NCBI RefSeq assembly: GCF_900172265.1
Contig: NZ_FWFK01000011.1
Location: forward strand, 1 to 59,323
Source of the DNA: Roseivivax jejudonensis
GTDB taxonomy: Bacteria; Pseudomonadota; Alphaproteobacteria; Rhodobacterales; Rhodobacteraceae
Direction of reading: 5' to 3'
DNA: 59,323 nt
The translations under genes were made by a program, and so were the position numbers. Positions 9,300-18,412 of this stretch are shown piece after piece (position 1 is the stretch's first letter; every line of letters begins with the position of its first letter). The notes under the pieces are model-generated. The model was given only the letters and a program-made list of their open reading frames with translations. It was not told the origin of the DNA and ran no database searches.

Positions 9300-9412
9300 C
9301 GCCGAGACGGGTATTTTTCGGCGACTTGCGGCGCATTTTTGTCTCCATAACAGAGTGGTCCCGTGTCTCCGTCGACGCGGCCATTGATGGCCGGTCACAA
9401 ACGGGGACGAAC

Positions 9413-10645
9413 ATGCTGGATATCTACTTCTCGGCACCGAAGATGCTGGGGCAGTTGCGGACTGGGCCAAGCGGACCATACCTTGACGGCTTTGGCGCCG
9501 CGCTCGATCGTCAGGGTTACAGCACCTGCACGGCTGTGCGATATCTGCGGGCGGCAGCGCATCTCGGCCATGTCGTGGCGCGGGGTAGAACGATGCCGAG
9601 CGACATTGATCTGGCCGTGTTTGGCGAACATTTGCGCAGTTGCCGATGTCCTCGATCCATGGGAGGGCGGCGCAACCACCACACCATTTTCGGCGCCAGG
9701 CTCTTTCGTCGGCACCTTGTCGAAATCGGCGTTTGCCGGTCCGCTGCTCCCGCATTGCAGCCCGCCGAGCCGTCTCTGGTGACCGACTTCAAGGTGTGGC
9801 TGCACAAGCATCGCGGGGCGTCCGCTCCCACCATCAAGTCCTATGCCCGTGATGCCGCCCACCTGATGGCAGCACTCGGGGATGAGCCTGAGCGGTGGGA
9901 ACCGGCGGCCATTCGCAGTTTCTTTTTGGACCGCGCGAGTCAGTGCGGCAATCGAACCGTCGAGAAGCTGACGACCAGCCTACGCGCGTTCCTGCGATAC
10001 CTTGCTGTCACAGGCCGCTCCCGGGCAGGTCTCGCCGAGGTCGTCCCTAGCCATGCCCGTTGGCGACTTGCCGATCTGCCGCGATATCTGTCGACGGAGC
10101 AGGTGAACCGGCTGATCGCGGCAAGCGATGGCGAAGGCGTTTCGCGTCGACGCGATCGCGCGATCGTGCTTCTCCTGGCGCGCCTCGGGTTGAGGGCTGG
10201 CGACGTGGCACATCTCCGCCTCGACGACATCGAGTGGGAAACGGGGGCGCTGCGGGTCTCGGGCAAGTCGCGCTACGAGGTGCGTTTGCCGCTTCCGCAA
10301 GACGTCGGGGATGCGATCGCCGCCTACCTCGCCTGCCGCCCTTCGACATGCCAGAGCGATCACGTATTCCTACGCAACATCGCGCCGTTCCAACCGTTCC
10401 GGAGCGGTGATGGTGTCTCGTCGGTGGTGAAACGCCTCATGCAGCGGGCCGGCATCGTGGCGCCGGTCAAGGGTGCGCACGTCCTTCGGCACACGGCGGC
10501 GACCGAGATGCTGCGCCATGGCGTTCCACTCGAAAGGATTAGGTTGGTCCTGCGGCACAGAGGCATCGAACCCACGGCCCGCTACGCCAAGGTCGATGTC
10601 ACGCTCCTGAAGCAGATTGCGCAGCCCTGGCCGGAGGTCCTGTGA
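9413..10645 (+). CDS. ritA: RIT tyrosine recombinase A
   Basis: First recombinase of the trio, 410 residues from ATG 9413 (GGGGA six bases upstream; an earlier in-frame ATG at 9326 has no such site). The catalytic domain shows Arg in RLGLRAGDVAHL, Lys in VSGKSRYEVRLPL, HxxR in AHVLRHTAATEML, the second His in VLRHRGI and Tyr in ARYAKVD. The N-terminal part is longer than in XerC/D and contains SAPTIKSYARD. It ends TGATG with ritB. The three recombinases are thought to act together; how is not established. Confidence 0.9.
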   Translation: MLDIYFSAPKMLGQLRTGPSGPYLDGFGAALDRQGYSTCTAVRYLRAAAHLGHVVARGRTMPSDIDLAVFGEHLRSCRCPRSMGGRRNHHTIFGARLFRRHLVEIGVCRSAAPALQPAEPSLVTDFKVWLHKHRGASAPTIKSYARDAAHLMAALGDEPERWEPAAIRSFFLDRASQCGNRTVEKLTTSLRAFLRYLAVTGRSRAGLAEVVPSHARWRLADLPRYLSTEQVNRLIAASDGEGVSRRRDRAIVLLLARLGLRAGDVAHLRLDDIEWETGALRVSGKSRYEVRLPLPQDVGDAIAAYLACRPSTCQSDHVFLRNIAPFQPFRSGDGVSSVVKRLMQRAGIVAPVKGAHVLRHTAATEMLRHGVPLERIRLVLRHRGIEPTARYAKVDVTLLKQIAQPWPEVL

Positions 10646-11550
10646 TGCTGAAGGCCATCGAGGCGTATCTGGCACTCCGTCGTGCCACCGGGTTCGCGAT
10701 GTCGAATGCGGAATACCTGCTCAGAAGCTTTGCCGCCTTCGCTACCCAGCGCGGACAAAGGCATGTCCACACGCAGACCGCAATCGAATGGGCGGCACTG
10801 GGACCGTCTCTGGCGCAACGTGATGTCCGATTGAAAACCGTCTGCCGTTTTGTGCGTCATGTCCGGATTGAAGATGGCCGGCATGAACTGCCGCCGGCAC
10901 ATCACTTCGGCGCCCGCAAGACGCGACGCTTGCCGCATATCTACGCGGCAGCGGATATCGACCGCCTTATCGAGGCCGCCCTCCGGCTTCGACCCAAGGG
11001 CGGCTTGCGCTCCCAGGCCTATGCGACATTGATCGCGCTGCTCTCGGTCACCGGGTTGAGGATCTCCGAAGCTCTGAAGTTGACGATCGCCGACGTGACG
11101 CAGGACGGTCTGCTGATCCGCGAGACCAAGTTCCGGAAGACCCGCCTGGTGCCGCTGCACGACACGACAGTGGCGGGCTTGAATGGTTATCTGACGCTTC
11201 GTCGACCCTGTTCGGGGACCGATCCGCTGATCGTCGATGCGCGTGGGCTGCCGCTGCGCTACATTGCGGTCAAGGAGACCTTCGACAGGCTCGTCGTCCG
11301 GGCTGGCGTTTTGCCGACGTCGAAGCGCCGTCCACGTCTGCACGATTTGCGTCACACGTTTGCGGTTCGCGCGCTGCAAGGCATTCCGCTGGATCGCAGC
11401 CGAAGCGGCGCACATATGGTGGCGCTGGCCACCTACATGGGTCACGTCAACATCCCTGCAACCTACTGGTATCTGGAGGCCACCGCCGACCTGATGCGCG
11501 ATGTCGCCGCGGCCGGTGAAGGGTTCCTCACCGAAGGGGGACAGTCATGA
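10645..11550 (+). CDS. ritB: RIT tyrosine recombinase B
   Basis: A 301-residue tyrosine recombinase. Visible catalytic residues are Arg in VTGLRISEALKL, Lys in TKFRKTRLVPLH, HxxR in LHDLRHTFAVRA, His in YMGHVNIPATYWYL, and a candidate Tyr in the same segment. ATG 10645 shares a base with the ritA stop. It overlaps ritC by four bases (ATGA), so translation of all three is coupled. It is clearly diverged from ritA and ritC, as in other RIT elements. Confidence 0.9.
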   Translation: MLKAIEAYLALRRATGFAMSNAEYLLRSFAAFATQRGQRHVHTQTAIEWAALGPSLAQRDVRLKTVCRFVRHVRIEDGRHELPPAHHFGARKTRRLPHIYAAADIDRLIEAALRLRPKGGLRSQAYATLIALLSVTGLRISEALKLTIADVTQDGLLIRETKFRKTRLVPLHDTTVAGLNGYLTLRRPCSGTDPLIVDARGLPLRYIAVKETFDRLVVRAGVLPTSKRRPRLHDLRHTFAVRALQGIPLDRSRSGAHMVALATYMGHVNIPATYWYLEATADLMRDVAAAGEGFLTEGGQS

Positions 11551-12536
11551 CACCGATTGCACCCCTCATCGAAGCGTTCCTGGATCAGACTCTCGCCCGC
11601 CAGCGGGGCGTCAGTCGGCATACGCGCGACTCCTACGACCTGAGCTTCCAGTTGCTGTTCATCTTCGCGGCAAAGAGGTTGAATGTCGCGCCATCGGCAC
11701 TGACGCTGGAGCAGCTCGACGCCGACCTCATCAGCGCCTTTTTGGAATATCTCGAGGACAAGCGTAAGAACGCGCCGGTGACGCGCAATGTCCGGCTGGC
11801 GGCGATCAAGTCCTTCTTCCGCTTTCTCGAATACAGCCAGCCGGCAGCTCTGGATCGTATCCGGCGCGTTCTGGCGATCCCATTCAAGAAAACGGATCAG
11901 CGTCTGGTCCCCTATCTTCTGCGGGAGGAACTGCAAGCGGTGCTCGACGCTCCGGATCCCGCCACGCGCGATGGCATCCGCGACCGGGCCATGCTGCATC
12001 TGGCGGTTTGTGCAGGTCTGCGCGTGTCCGAGCTGACGGGGTTGAAGCTCGATGACATCGACCTGTCGTCGATGAGCATTCATGTCCTGGGCAAGGGTCG
12101 GCGGGAACGGACGCTCCCCTTGTGGAAGACTACGGCCGCGGCCCTGCGTGCCTGGCTTGCCGTTCGCGGGCGGGTTCCAGCACCCGAGGTGTTCGTCAAC
12201 GCCCGGGGAGAGCCGCTCAGCCGATGGGGCTTCGCCTATCTGCTCAAGCAGCATGCAGCGACTGCCGCCCGAGCACATCCCGGCCTCAACAAGAAACGCA
12301 TCTCGCCTCACGTGCTCCGGCATACATGCGCAATGATCATCCTCCAGGCAACCAAGGACATCCGCAAAGTGTTGCTGTGGTTGGGGCACGCAACTCTAAC
12401 GACCACCGAGATCTACACGCGGGGCGATCCGACAGAGAAGCTCGACGCAATGGAATCGATCGTTCCCCCGCATCTGCGGCGCGGCGCGTTCCAGCCGTCC
12501 GACAGGCTGATCGCGCTCCTCAAACGCCCAACATAA
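11547..12536 (+). CDS. ritC: RIT tyrosine recombinase C
   Basis: A 329-residue tyrosine recombinase with N-terminal binding domain (SRHTRDSYDLSFQLL) and catalytic residues Arg in CAGLRVSELTGL, Lys in GKGRRERTLPL, HxxR in SPHVLRHTCAM, His in WLGHATLTTTE and Tyr in EIYTRGDP. It is the most XerC/D-like of the trio. It ends 48 bases before the right inverted repeat. Confidence 0.9.
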   Translation: MTPIAPLIEAFLDQTLARQRGVSRHTRDSYDLSFQLLFIFAAKRLNVAPSALTLEQLDADLISAFLEYLEDKRKNAPVTRNVRLAAIKSFFRFLEYSQPAALDRIRRVLAIPFKKTDQRLVPYLLREELQAVLDAPDPATRDGIRDRAMLHLAVCAGLRVSELTGLKLDDIDLSSMSIHVLGKGRRERTLPLWKTTAAALRAWLAVRGRVPAPEVFVNARGEPLSRWGFAYLLKQHAATAARAHPGLNKKRISPHVLRHTCAMIILQATKDIRKVLLWLGHATLTTTEIYTRGDPTEKLDAMESIVPPHLRRGAFQPSDRLIALLKRPT

Positions 12537-12584
12537 TGGTGAGCCGGGATGACGGCGGCGGACACAATAACAAGGCGATGCCGC

Positions 12585-12616
12585 CGCCAGCTCCCCGTTA
12601 CCGGATCTGCCCATAA
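12585..12616 (-). repeat. RIT right inverted repeat
   Basis: Partner of 9268-9299, 31 of 32 bases identical after reverse complementing. Beyond it comes the palindrome at 12622-12642. Confidence 0.9.
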
Positions 12617-12621
12617 TGCAG

Positions 12622-12642
12622 GTAATGGGCGGCGCCCATTAC
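12622..12642. repeat. Palindrome at RIT right end
   Basis: GTAATGGGC, spacer GGC, GCCCATTAC: a perfect 9-bp stem with a 3-base loop. Part of it (GTAATGGG) also occurs inside the left terminal repeat, which suggests a related recombinase binding site. It is not part of the IS91 gene, because joining 9267 to 12648 restores the frame. Confidence 0.75.
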
Positions 12643-12647
12643 GTACC

Positions 12648-13652
12648 GCAACCGGCATTGCCCGAAATGCCAAGGGGCCGCATCGCGGGACTGGATGCAG
12701 GCGCGCATCGAGGACCTTCTGCCGGTCGAATACTTCCACGTGGTCTTCACCCTGCCGGCCCGGATCGCCGACATTGCCCTCCAGAACAAGGCGGCGGTCT
12801 ATGGTCTGCTGTTCAGGGCATCCGCGGAGACGCTGCTGACCATCGCCGCCGATCCCAAGCGTCTGGGCGCGCGGATCGGCATGACCAGCGTGCTGCACAC
12901 GTGGGGCTCGGCGATGACCCACCATCCGCACGTCCATGTCATCGTCCCGGGCGGGGGGGCTGTCGCCGGACGGCGCCCGGTGGGTCGCCTGTTGCCCGGG
13001 GTTCTTCCTGCCTGTGAAGGTCCTGTCGCGGCTGTTTCGGCGCCTGTTCCTCGAAGGGCTGGAGGCGCTGCACCGGGCCGGCAAGCTGGCGTTCTTCGGC
13101 GATCTGTCGAAGTTGGCCGACCTCGATGCCTTCAAGGCCCATCTCGCGCCGCTGCGCAAAGCCGACTGGGTCGTCTACGCCAAGCCCCCCTTCGGCGGCC
13201 CGGAGGCGGTCTTGGCCTATCTCAGCCGATACACCCACCGCGTCGCGATCTCGAACCATCGCCTTGTCAGCGCGGACGCCGGCACCGTGGCCTTCCGGTG
13301 GAAAGACTACCGCATCAAGCGCGGCGATCGGATGAAGGTCATGCGTCTGCCCGTGGCCGAGTTCATACGCCGCTTCCTGATCCATGTCCTGCCATCGCGG
13401 TTCCACCGCATCCGCCACGCTGGCTTCCTGGCCAACGGCATCCGGCGTGACAGGATCGAGAAGATCAGGCGTCTGATCGATAAAGCTCCGGAGCCGGATC
13501 GGACGACAGAGGAGGACGGGCGCACCGCCCCGGACGAGCGCAACCTGTGCCGGGCATGCCCCAGATGCGGTGGCGCTATGCGCATCATCGAAACCTTCAC
13601 CCGCGGTGAAACTCCGAAGTCCCGCGCGCCACCATGGGAGGATGCCGCATGA
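12648..13652 (+). pseudogene. IS91-family transposase, 3' fragment with frameshift
   Basis: Continues the zinc-binding motif (NRHCPKCQG) and then the HUH domain: MTHHPHVHVIVPGGG is the two-histidine motif, and Tyr lies in AYLSRYTHRVAISNHRLV, followed by FRWKDYR and a C-terminal CPRCGG cluster. The frame breaks at a run of seven G at 12953-12959 right after PGGG; with six G the frame is continuous (LSPDGARW...). This indel is separate from the RIT insertion. A homopolymer sequencing error is possible. Confidence 0.85.
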
Positions 13653-14035
13653 TCCAACCGTCACACCCGGCCCTGCAATCCAGAGAAGTCGGACCCGTCA
13701 GCGCGGCCAACCGCCCAAAATCTGGGCCACAACATGCACATGACGACCAAGACAGGCATCAATCCCTGGCACCGGCGCACGCAAATCGACGGTCCTACAG
13801 TGCTCAAAGTCATGGGGCCGCAGTTCAGCGCAGCGACGGCCCGAGACCCGAGCCACAATCCCCATAGCACCGAAATCTGCCCGCGCTTTCCTCCTTGTCA
13901 GATTTGTCGCCGCTGAATGGCAAGCATCCAGCAGCCACAAACCTTAGACAAAGCAGTCGCGGGTCCAAATTCATCGTGCTATGGCTTCCCCGTTGCCAAG
14001 CCCTGACGTCAAGACCGCTACACGTCTGGAACCTG
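13653..14035. other. Non-coding stretch after IS91 transposase
   Basis: No gene is supported. It should contain the downstream terminus of the IS91-type element, but no terminal motif could be fixed by eye. Short frames on either strand lack plausible starts. Confidence 0.4.
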
Positions 14036-15109
14036 ATGAGTAAAATCATGAAGAGATCCGCCTCTCGCGCCCGTTCCCTGTCAGTATGGGCAATTTCAAT
14101 GCTGATTGCTCAACAGGGCATTGCCGCTGAATATACCGCGGGCGTTCGGCAGATGGTGGTTCCATCGGACGAGAGGAACACTGATCTTAAGGTGACAATC
14201 TGGTATCCGGCATCGTCAGGCGGCGAAGCTGTCATGCTGGGCGAGAACGTCTTTTTTAATGGGACGCCCGCCATGCAGGATGCACCGTTTATCGACGGAG
14301 AATTCCCTCTCGTTTTGCTGTCACATGGGGCGGGCCTTGCGGGACGCTCCGAGGCGATGAGCTGGATAGCGACCCCACTTGCCGAGAACGGATTCATCGT
14401 CGCCGCGCCCACCCATCCCGGCAATACTGGCCCCGACCGATCGGCGGCAGAAACGATGAAGCTCTGGCTACGACCCGCGGATATCTCGGATACGCTCGAT
14501 GCAATCGAGGCAAGTCCGACCTTCCAACGGCATGTTGCCTCCGATCGTATCGGGGTTCTGGGCTTGTCGATGGGAGGCAATACCGCTCTGTCCCTTGCTG
14601 GCGCAAAACTCGAACCCGAGCTATTGGCGAGCTATTGCGACACCGATGAGCTCAACCCATCCCTGTGCGATTGGGTTCGCATGAGCGGCGTCGATCTCCA
14701 TGCGATGGACAAGACGACCGCCGGTCGAGACAATACTGATCCCCGTGTCCGTTTCGCTATGGCAATCGATCCGGCCCCCGCGGATATATTTTCACCCGAG
14801 TCGCTCCCCGAGATTTCGATCCCTGTTTACGTCGTTAACTTGGGCTCGGCTTCTGAGATTCCAGCAAGCATTTAGGCCTCGGGGGTCGCAGCTGCAATTC
14901 AAGATTCGACCTATCAGGTGATCGAAGATGCAAGTCACTATTCGATCCTTGGAGAATGCAGACCGGGTGCAGCGGAGATAGCCATTGAAGAAGGTATCGA
15001 AGATCCGATCTGTGACGATGGAAAAGGAGTCTCTCGGTCTGCGATCCATGCCCAACTCATCGACGTTACCACGACCGTTTTTCACAGCGCACTCAGTCCA
15101 GAAGATTGA
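14036..15109 (+). pseudogene. Secreted alpha/beta hydrolase broken by an in-frame stop
   Basis: The frame encodes a dienelactone-hydrolase-like protein with an N-terminal Sec signal (hydrophobic SVWAISMLIAQQGIAA), an oxyanion motif LLSHGAG and the nucleophile Ser in GLSMGGNT (about residue 178). A TAG at 14873-14875 stops it after 279 residues. The same frame then runs on for 77 codons and supplies the expected catalytic-His segment EDASHYSILGEC. The full protein would have about 357 residues. One base change in the stop codon would restore it. The truncated product lacks the catalytic His, so it should be inactive. Starts at ATG 14036 or 14048 are both possible. Confidence 0.8.
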
Positions 15110-15501
15110 TGCCTGTGAGATCCATCGGTTCCAACGCTGACCGAGGCGCAATTGCCACTTTCCAACCTGGCTGTGGCGGATCAGAGCCGTCTGAGTAACC
15201 TTGGCGCCGGATTGGTCTGGCAAAACGAATGGCGAGAAAGGGCTCGACCCGGTCATGCGGCGCTTAGGCGGGGCGCGCACGCGTCGCCCAGGTGCGCAGT
15301 CAATCTCGGCCCATACCTGCCTTTGACCGGGCACGTGTTTGCTGCGGCGCAGCTTCCCAAAACAGACATTGGCTCATTCTGGCAAACATGGCTTTGCTGT
15401 TTGATCCGATGCGTCCCGCATCATGCCCAAGCGATCGTCTCGACAAATTTTACTTTCCTTCGGGGCTTACTAGAGACACCTATTCCCGTTAGCGTCGCGG
15501 A
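15110..15501. other. Intergenic, no gene seen
   Basis: Nearly 400 bases without a supported gene between the broken hydrolase and the kinase. Frames on both strands are arginine-rich and lack ribosome binding sites. It should contain the kinase promoter, but no good hexamer pair was found. Confidence 0.4.
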
Positions 15502-16536
15502 ATGACACAATGCCCCAGTTCTCCGATCCGAAACGAACGAGTATCCATCGCCGACGCTGAGATAAGTATCGATGGGTTTACGCTCATGGAAGTGCTCGGT
15601 AGCGGCGCAAACGGTACGGTTTTCAGAGCCAAGGACACCCTACTCAGGCGAGACGTCGCTATTAAGATTTGGAACCTGAATGGCTTGGAGCGCTCAAGGG
15701 ACGAAATCTCAAAAATCGCCCAGTTTCAGCACCCGTTGATAGTTTCAACGTACCTGTTTGATTATGCTGGTGGCGTTCCATATGGAGTGATGGAACTGGT
15801 CGAAGGAATGACCGGCAAGAAATGGCTGGAAAAAGGTCCCGACCTTCGAGCCCGAATGCGTTTTTGGGGTCGTTACTCTGAGGCTCTTGGCATTTTGCAC
15901 CGTTCCGGGACAGTTCATGGCGACCCACACTTGGGAAATGTATTACTGTCAGGCTCAGGCTGCGAGTCGATGCAAACGGGTTCTGGCACAGGCTTTGTTT
16001 TCAAGCTGGCAGATACTGGAACCAGCGTCTTTTGGGGTAACCACGATGACTTCGAGACCCGGGAAGAGAAGTTGATCGTTGAAACGGCCAGAAAGCTATT
16101 CAAACCTTTTGGACTGGGGAAGGTGTTTAAAATCCCAACGAACATTTCATATGCGCTGGCGGTTAGCCTCATCGATCGGTTCGTCGAGTATCTTTGGCGA
16201 GTGTATGAATGTGTTGATTGGGACAGGCGAAGTGAAAATGCAACCTTCATTGCAGAGCATATCATCGCAACACCCTTGTTTGATATCCATGCGGCGGTCA
16301 AACAGGTTGAAAAGTCCGGTGTCACCGACGCTGGGCGACTTTGCCGACGCGTGAACGCAAACCTTGTAAACGGAGGTATTTTGGACTTGGATCAAGATGA
16401 GTTCCGTTCTGACGCTTTGGTGGAATTTGAAGCAAAGAAAGCCGCCCTAATCACATCTTTGAAGGAACGGACACACCCGGGCTTTGGGGTTGAACATCCT
16501 GGAATGTCATCATTTCGCTTCGCTCACTGGTATTAG
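15502..16536 (+). CDS. Hanks-type protein kinase-like protein
   Basis: This 344-residue protein has an N-terminal kinase fold: glycine loop GSGANGTVF (about 33), ATP-binding Lys in VAIKIW (about 55), catalytic loop HGDPHLGNVLL with Asp 141 and Asn 146, and a metal-binding Asp in KLADTGTS (about 171). No transmembrane or sensor domain follows, so it is probably cytosolic. The 150 residues after the kinase lobe are not recognised. Base composition is lower in GC than the neighbouring mobile elements. It stands next to a HEPN-like gene and an AAA ATPase, so a role in a conflict system is possible but not shown. Confidence 0.8.
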   Translation: MTQCPSSPIRNERVSIADAEISIDGFTLMEVLGSGANGTVFRAKDTLLRRDVAIKIWNLNGLERSRDEISKIAQFQHPLIVSTYLFDYAGGVPYGVMELVEGMTGKKWLEKGPDLRARMRFWGRYSEALGILHRSGTVHGDPHLGNVLLSGSGCESMQTGSGTGFVFKLADTGTSVFWGNHDDFETREEKLIVETARKLFKPFGLGKVFKIPTNISYALAVSLIDRFVEYLWRVYECVDWDRRSENATFIAEHIIATPLFDIHAAVKQVEKSGVTDAGRLCRRVNANLVNGGILDLDQDEFRSDALVEFEAKKAALITSLKERTHPGFGVEHPGMSSFRFAHWY

Positions 16537-16703
16537 GATTGCAGCGGCCCAAAGCTGTCTTTGGCGAGCCGATCAGGATGCCGAGGTGCGGCCCGTCGAA
16601 CTAGCCATTCGCTGCGACTGCAAAATCTCAACGCAAGCGAACTCATAGTCTGCGGAATTTGATGACTTTCGCTGCGGTTGCTCCGACTGTCGCTGTCGGC
16701 CTC

Positions 16704-17894
16704 TTACCGCCAATCGACACTCAATTCATCGTCGTATCTGAGGGGCATGACCATCATGACTTCCAGATTGGAGAAAAGGCGGCCCAGACGTTCGCGCGCA
16801 ACGTCATACCCAAAAGTTGATTCTTCCATCATCATCTCGATTTCCGCTCTGGGTTTTTCCTCAATCAGGCCAAGCACATAAATGAAGAAGGCGTGGACAT
16901 CATGGTATCGAGCGAGCACACCGGCAACATCGAATACCGCCTCTCTGTTCTTGAATAATTCGAGGATTGGATCAGCACCTCTTTCGTAGAGCGGCGTAAA
17001 ACGGTCGAAGTAGACTGTTTCGATGGCGTCCTTGCCAGGATCAATGTTTCCATGGAGGTTATGATTCCGGCGATCCATAACCCGTTTGAACGCTTTGTAT
17101 TCATCGCTGTTGGGATCGACCCCTGCTGAGAAGTATTTGCATTTCAAGTGCAGGTCGAAGACCCTCGTATCAATTGGTTGCCGGATATAGTGTTCATACT
17201 GTCTCGGGTTGCTCTTCAGCTCGTCCTTTCGGCTCATGAATATCACGAGATTGATGAATGCCTCAGCTAGTACTGGCGTAATCAAATCGAGTGAGAGCGA
17301 TGCACCAAACACCCTGTCCGCTCGCTTCCCTATCTTCTCAACTTGTTTGGAGTAGCGCTTGATGCCTGCGTCGGACCGACGCTTTCCCGGAGTGAAGTCG
17401 GGAAGGTCTTGCTCATCTGTCAATATTTCGTGGAAACCAGCGCAGGTATCCGCGATCAACGCAAATCGGTTCGAGACAACGCTCCACTTTTCGAGTGTCG
17501 CGCCGACTGCCGCCATTTTGCTACCACAGCGGCGGAAATCGACCTTCAGCGCCTTTGCGAATTTTACCCAGTTCTTGGACGACATCCGCCTGCCAAAAAC
17601 CGCGACATGGACATCGCGGTTCCCTCCCTGCAAGTAAATCCAAGCCTCACCCGCTCTTAACAGGTAGTCCCAATGGAAAAGGTTGTCGCTGTCGTGCGGT
17701 TTCTTTGCCATCGTTTGGAAACCGTAGGGTTGGCCAAAACGGGCAACAAGGTATTTGTAGACAGACAGTGGCGAGAGCTGCTTGCGAAAGACGAGCATGC
17801 TGCCACTAGGTTTCCCAGTCGTCTTTGGGCGATCCATGAAATCAAGCATCTCTCTTGGAGAGGGCTTTTCCCAATGCTCAGGTTCAAAGATCAT
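16704..17894 (-). CDS. Hypothetical protein with HEPN-like motif
   Basis: This is a 396-residue protein of unknown family. About residue 275 it has DRRNHNLHGN, which fits the R-N-x3-H catalytic motif of HEPN ribonucleases (Arg 276, His 281) and sits between predicted helices. The N-terminal half contains FHWDYLLRAGEAWIYLQ and is not recognised. No signal peptide or membrane span is seen. It is convergent with the kinase. HEPN proteins are common RNase toxins, but this assignment depends on one short motif and could be chance. Confidence 0.65.
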   Translation of the reverse strand: MIFEPEHWEKPSPREMLDFMDRPKTTGKPSGSMLVFRKQLSPLSVYKYLVARFGQPYGFQTMAKKPHDSDNLFHWDYLLRAGEAWIYLQGGNRDVHVAVFGRRMSSKNWVKFAKALKVDFRRCGSKMAAVGATLEKWSVVSNRFALIADTCAGFHEILTDEQDLPDFTPGKRRSDAGIKRYSKQVEKIGKRADRVFGASLSLDLITPVLAEAFINLVIFMSRKDELKSNPRQYEHYIRQPIDTRVFDLHLKCKYFSAGVDPNSDEYKAFKRVMDRRNHNLHGNIDPGKDAIETVYFDRFTPLYERGADPILELFKNREAVFDVAGVLARYHDVHAFFIYVLGLIEEKPRAEIEMMMEESTFGYDVARERLGRLFSNLEVMMVMPLRYDDELSVDWR

Positions 17895-18412
17895 CAGTGG
17901 TTATCGCCTCTTCATGCACATTACTCAAAACGATAGCCGACATCTGAACAGGTTGCAGCATGCTTCTATACGGGCACTGCGCAGACTTGCGGTGGCGCAG
18001 CATAGTCCCTGAGAAGCCTGCAGTCTGAATGTCGGCTTCCGTCCTGACGCTCAGATCTGTTCGCTGCCGCAGAGAAAGTCCGCAACCCGCCCTTCCTGCA
18101 AAACGCGTTTGCAGACGCAGCGAAAACTGAGCAGGTGCGGCGAGCGGCGGGAAGGTCCGCGATGCAGGCACTCCCGCGCGCCGCGTTGAAGGTACGTTTT
18201 GGGTCGGAAATACTTAGCAGCTGGGTCAGGATTGGTTGGGATTGACTCCCGAAAGAATGCAGAAATTCAGGGGCTCGAGTCGCTTTCGTGTGGCATTCGA
18301 CAGCCGATCATTACAGCGAGTAAAACGCGCAATGAAAGACACAAGGTGAACGAAACCAAGTCAGTCCTATTATCGGCCCTTTGCGTCACCGACCCGCGCT
18401 CCATGACAATGG
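17895..18412. other. Intergenic, no gene seen
   Basis: About 520 bases without a supported gene. Short frames on both strands are compositionally biased. The region upstream of the HEPN-like gene should hold its promoter, which was not identified. Confidence 0.4.

Larger units (their letters stand above)
9268..12645 (+). mobile_element. RIT element (recombinase in trio)
   Basis: Three different tyrosine recombinase genes overlap head to tail between 32-bp inverted repeats (9268-9299 and 12585-12616; one mismatch). This is the definition of a RIT element. A 9-bp-stem palindrome (12622-12642) follows the right repeat and is absent from the interrupted transposase, so the element probably runs to about 12645. 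The target is a transposase coding sequence. At most a 2-bp (CC) duplication is possible. All three genes are intact. Confidence 0.88.
8186..13652 (+). mobile_element. IS91-type element interrupted by a RIT element
   Basis: A tyrosine recombinase gene followed by an IS91-family transposase gene is a layout seen in IS91-like elements. The transposase is cut at codon 67 by the RIT element at 9268-12645 and resumes afterwards. Only the coding span is given; the true oriIS and terIS ends cannot be placed by eye. The 3' fragment also carries a one-base frameshift, so this copy cannot make its transposase. Confidence 0.75.

Noticed and set aside
8186-12536. Tyrosine recombinases as a possible phage integrase
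   Set aside because: One belongs to the IS91-type element and three to the RIT element; all are 7 kb or more from phage genes.
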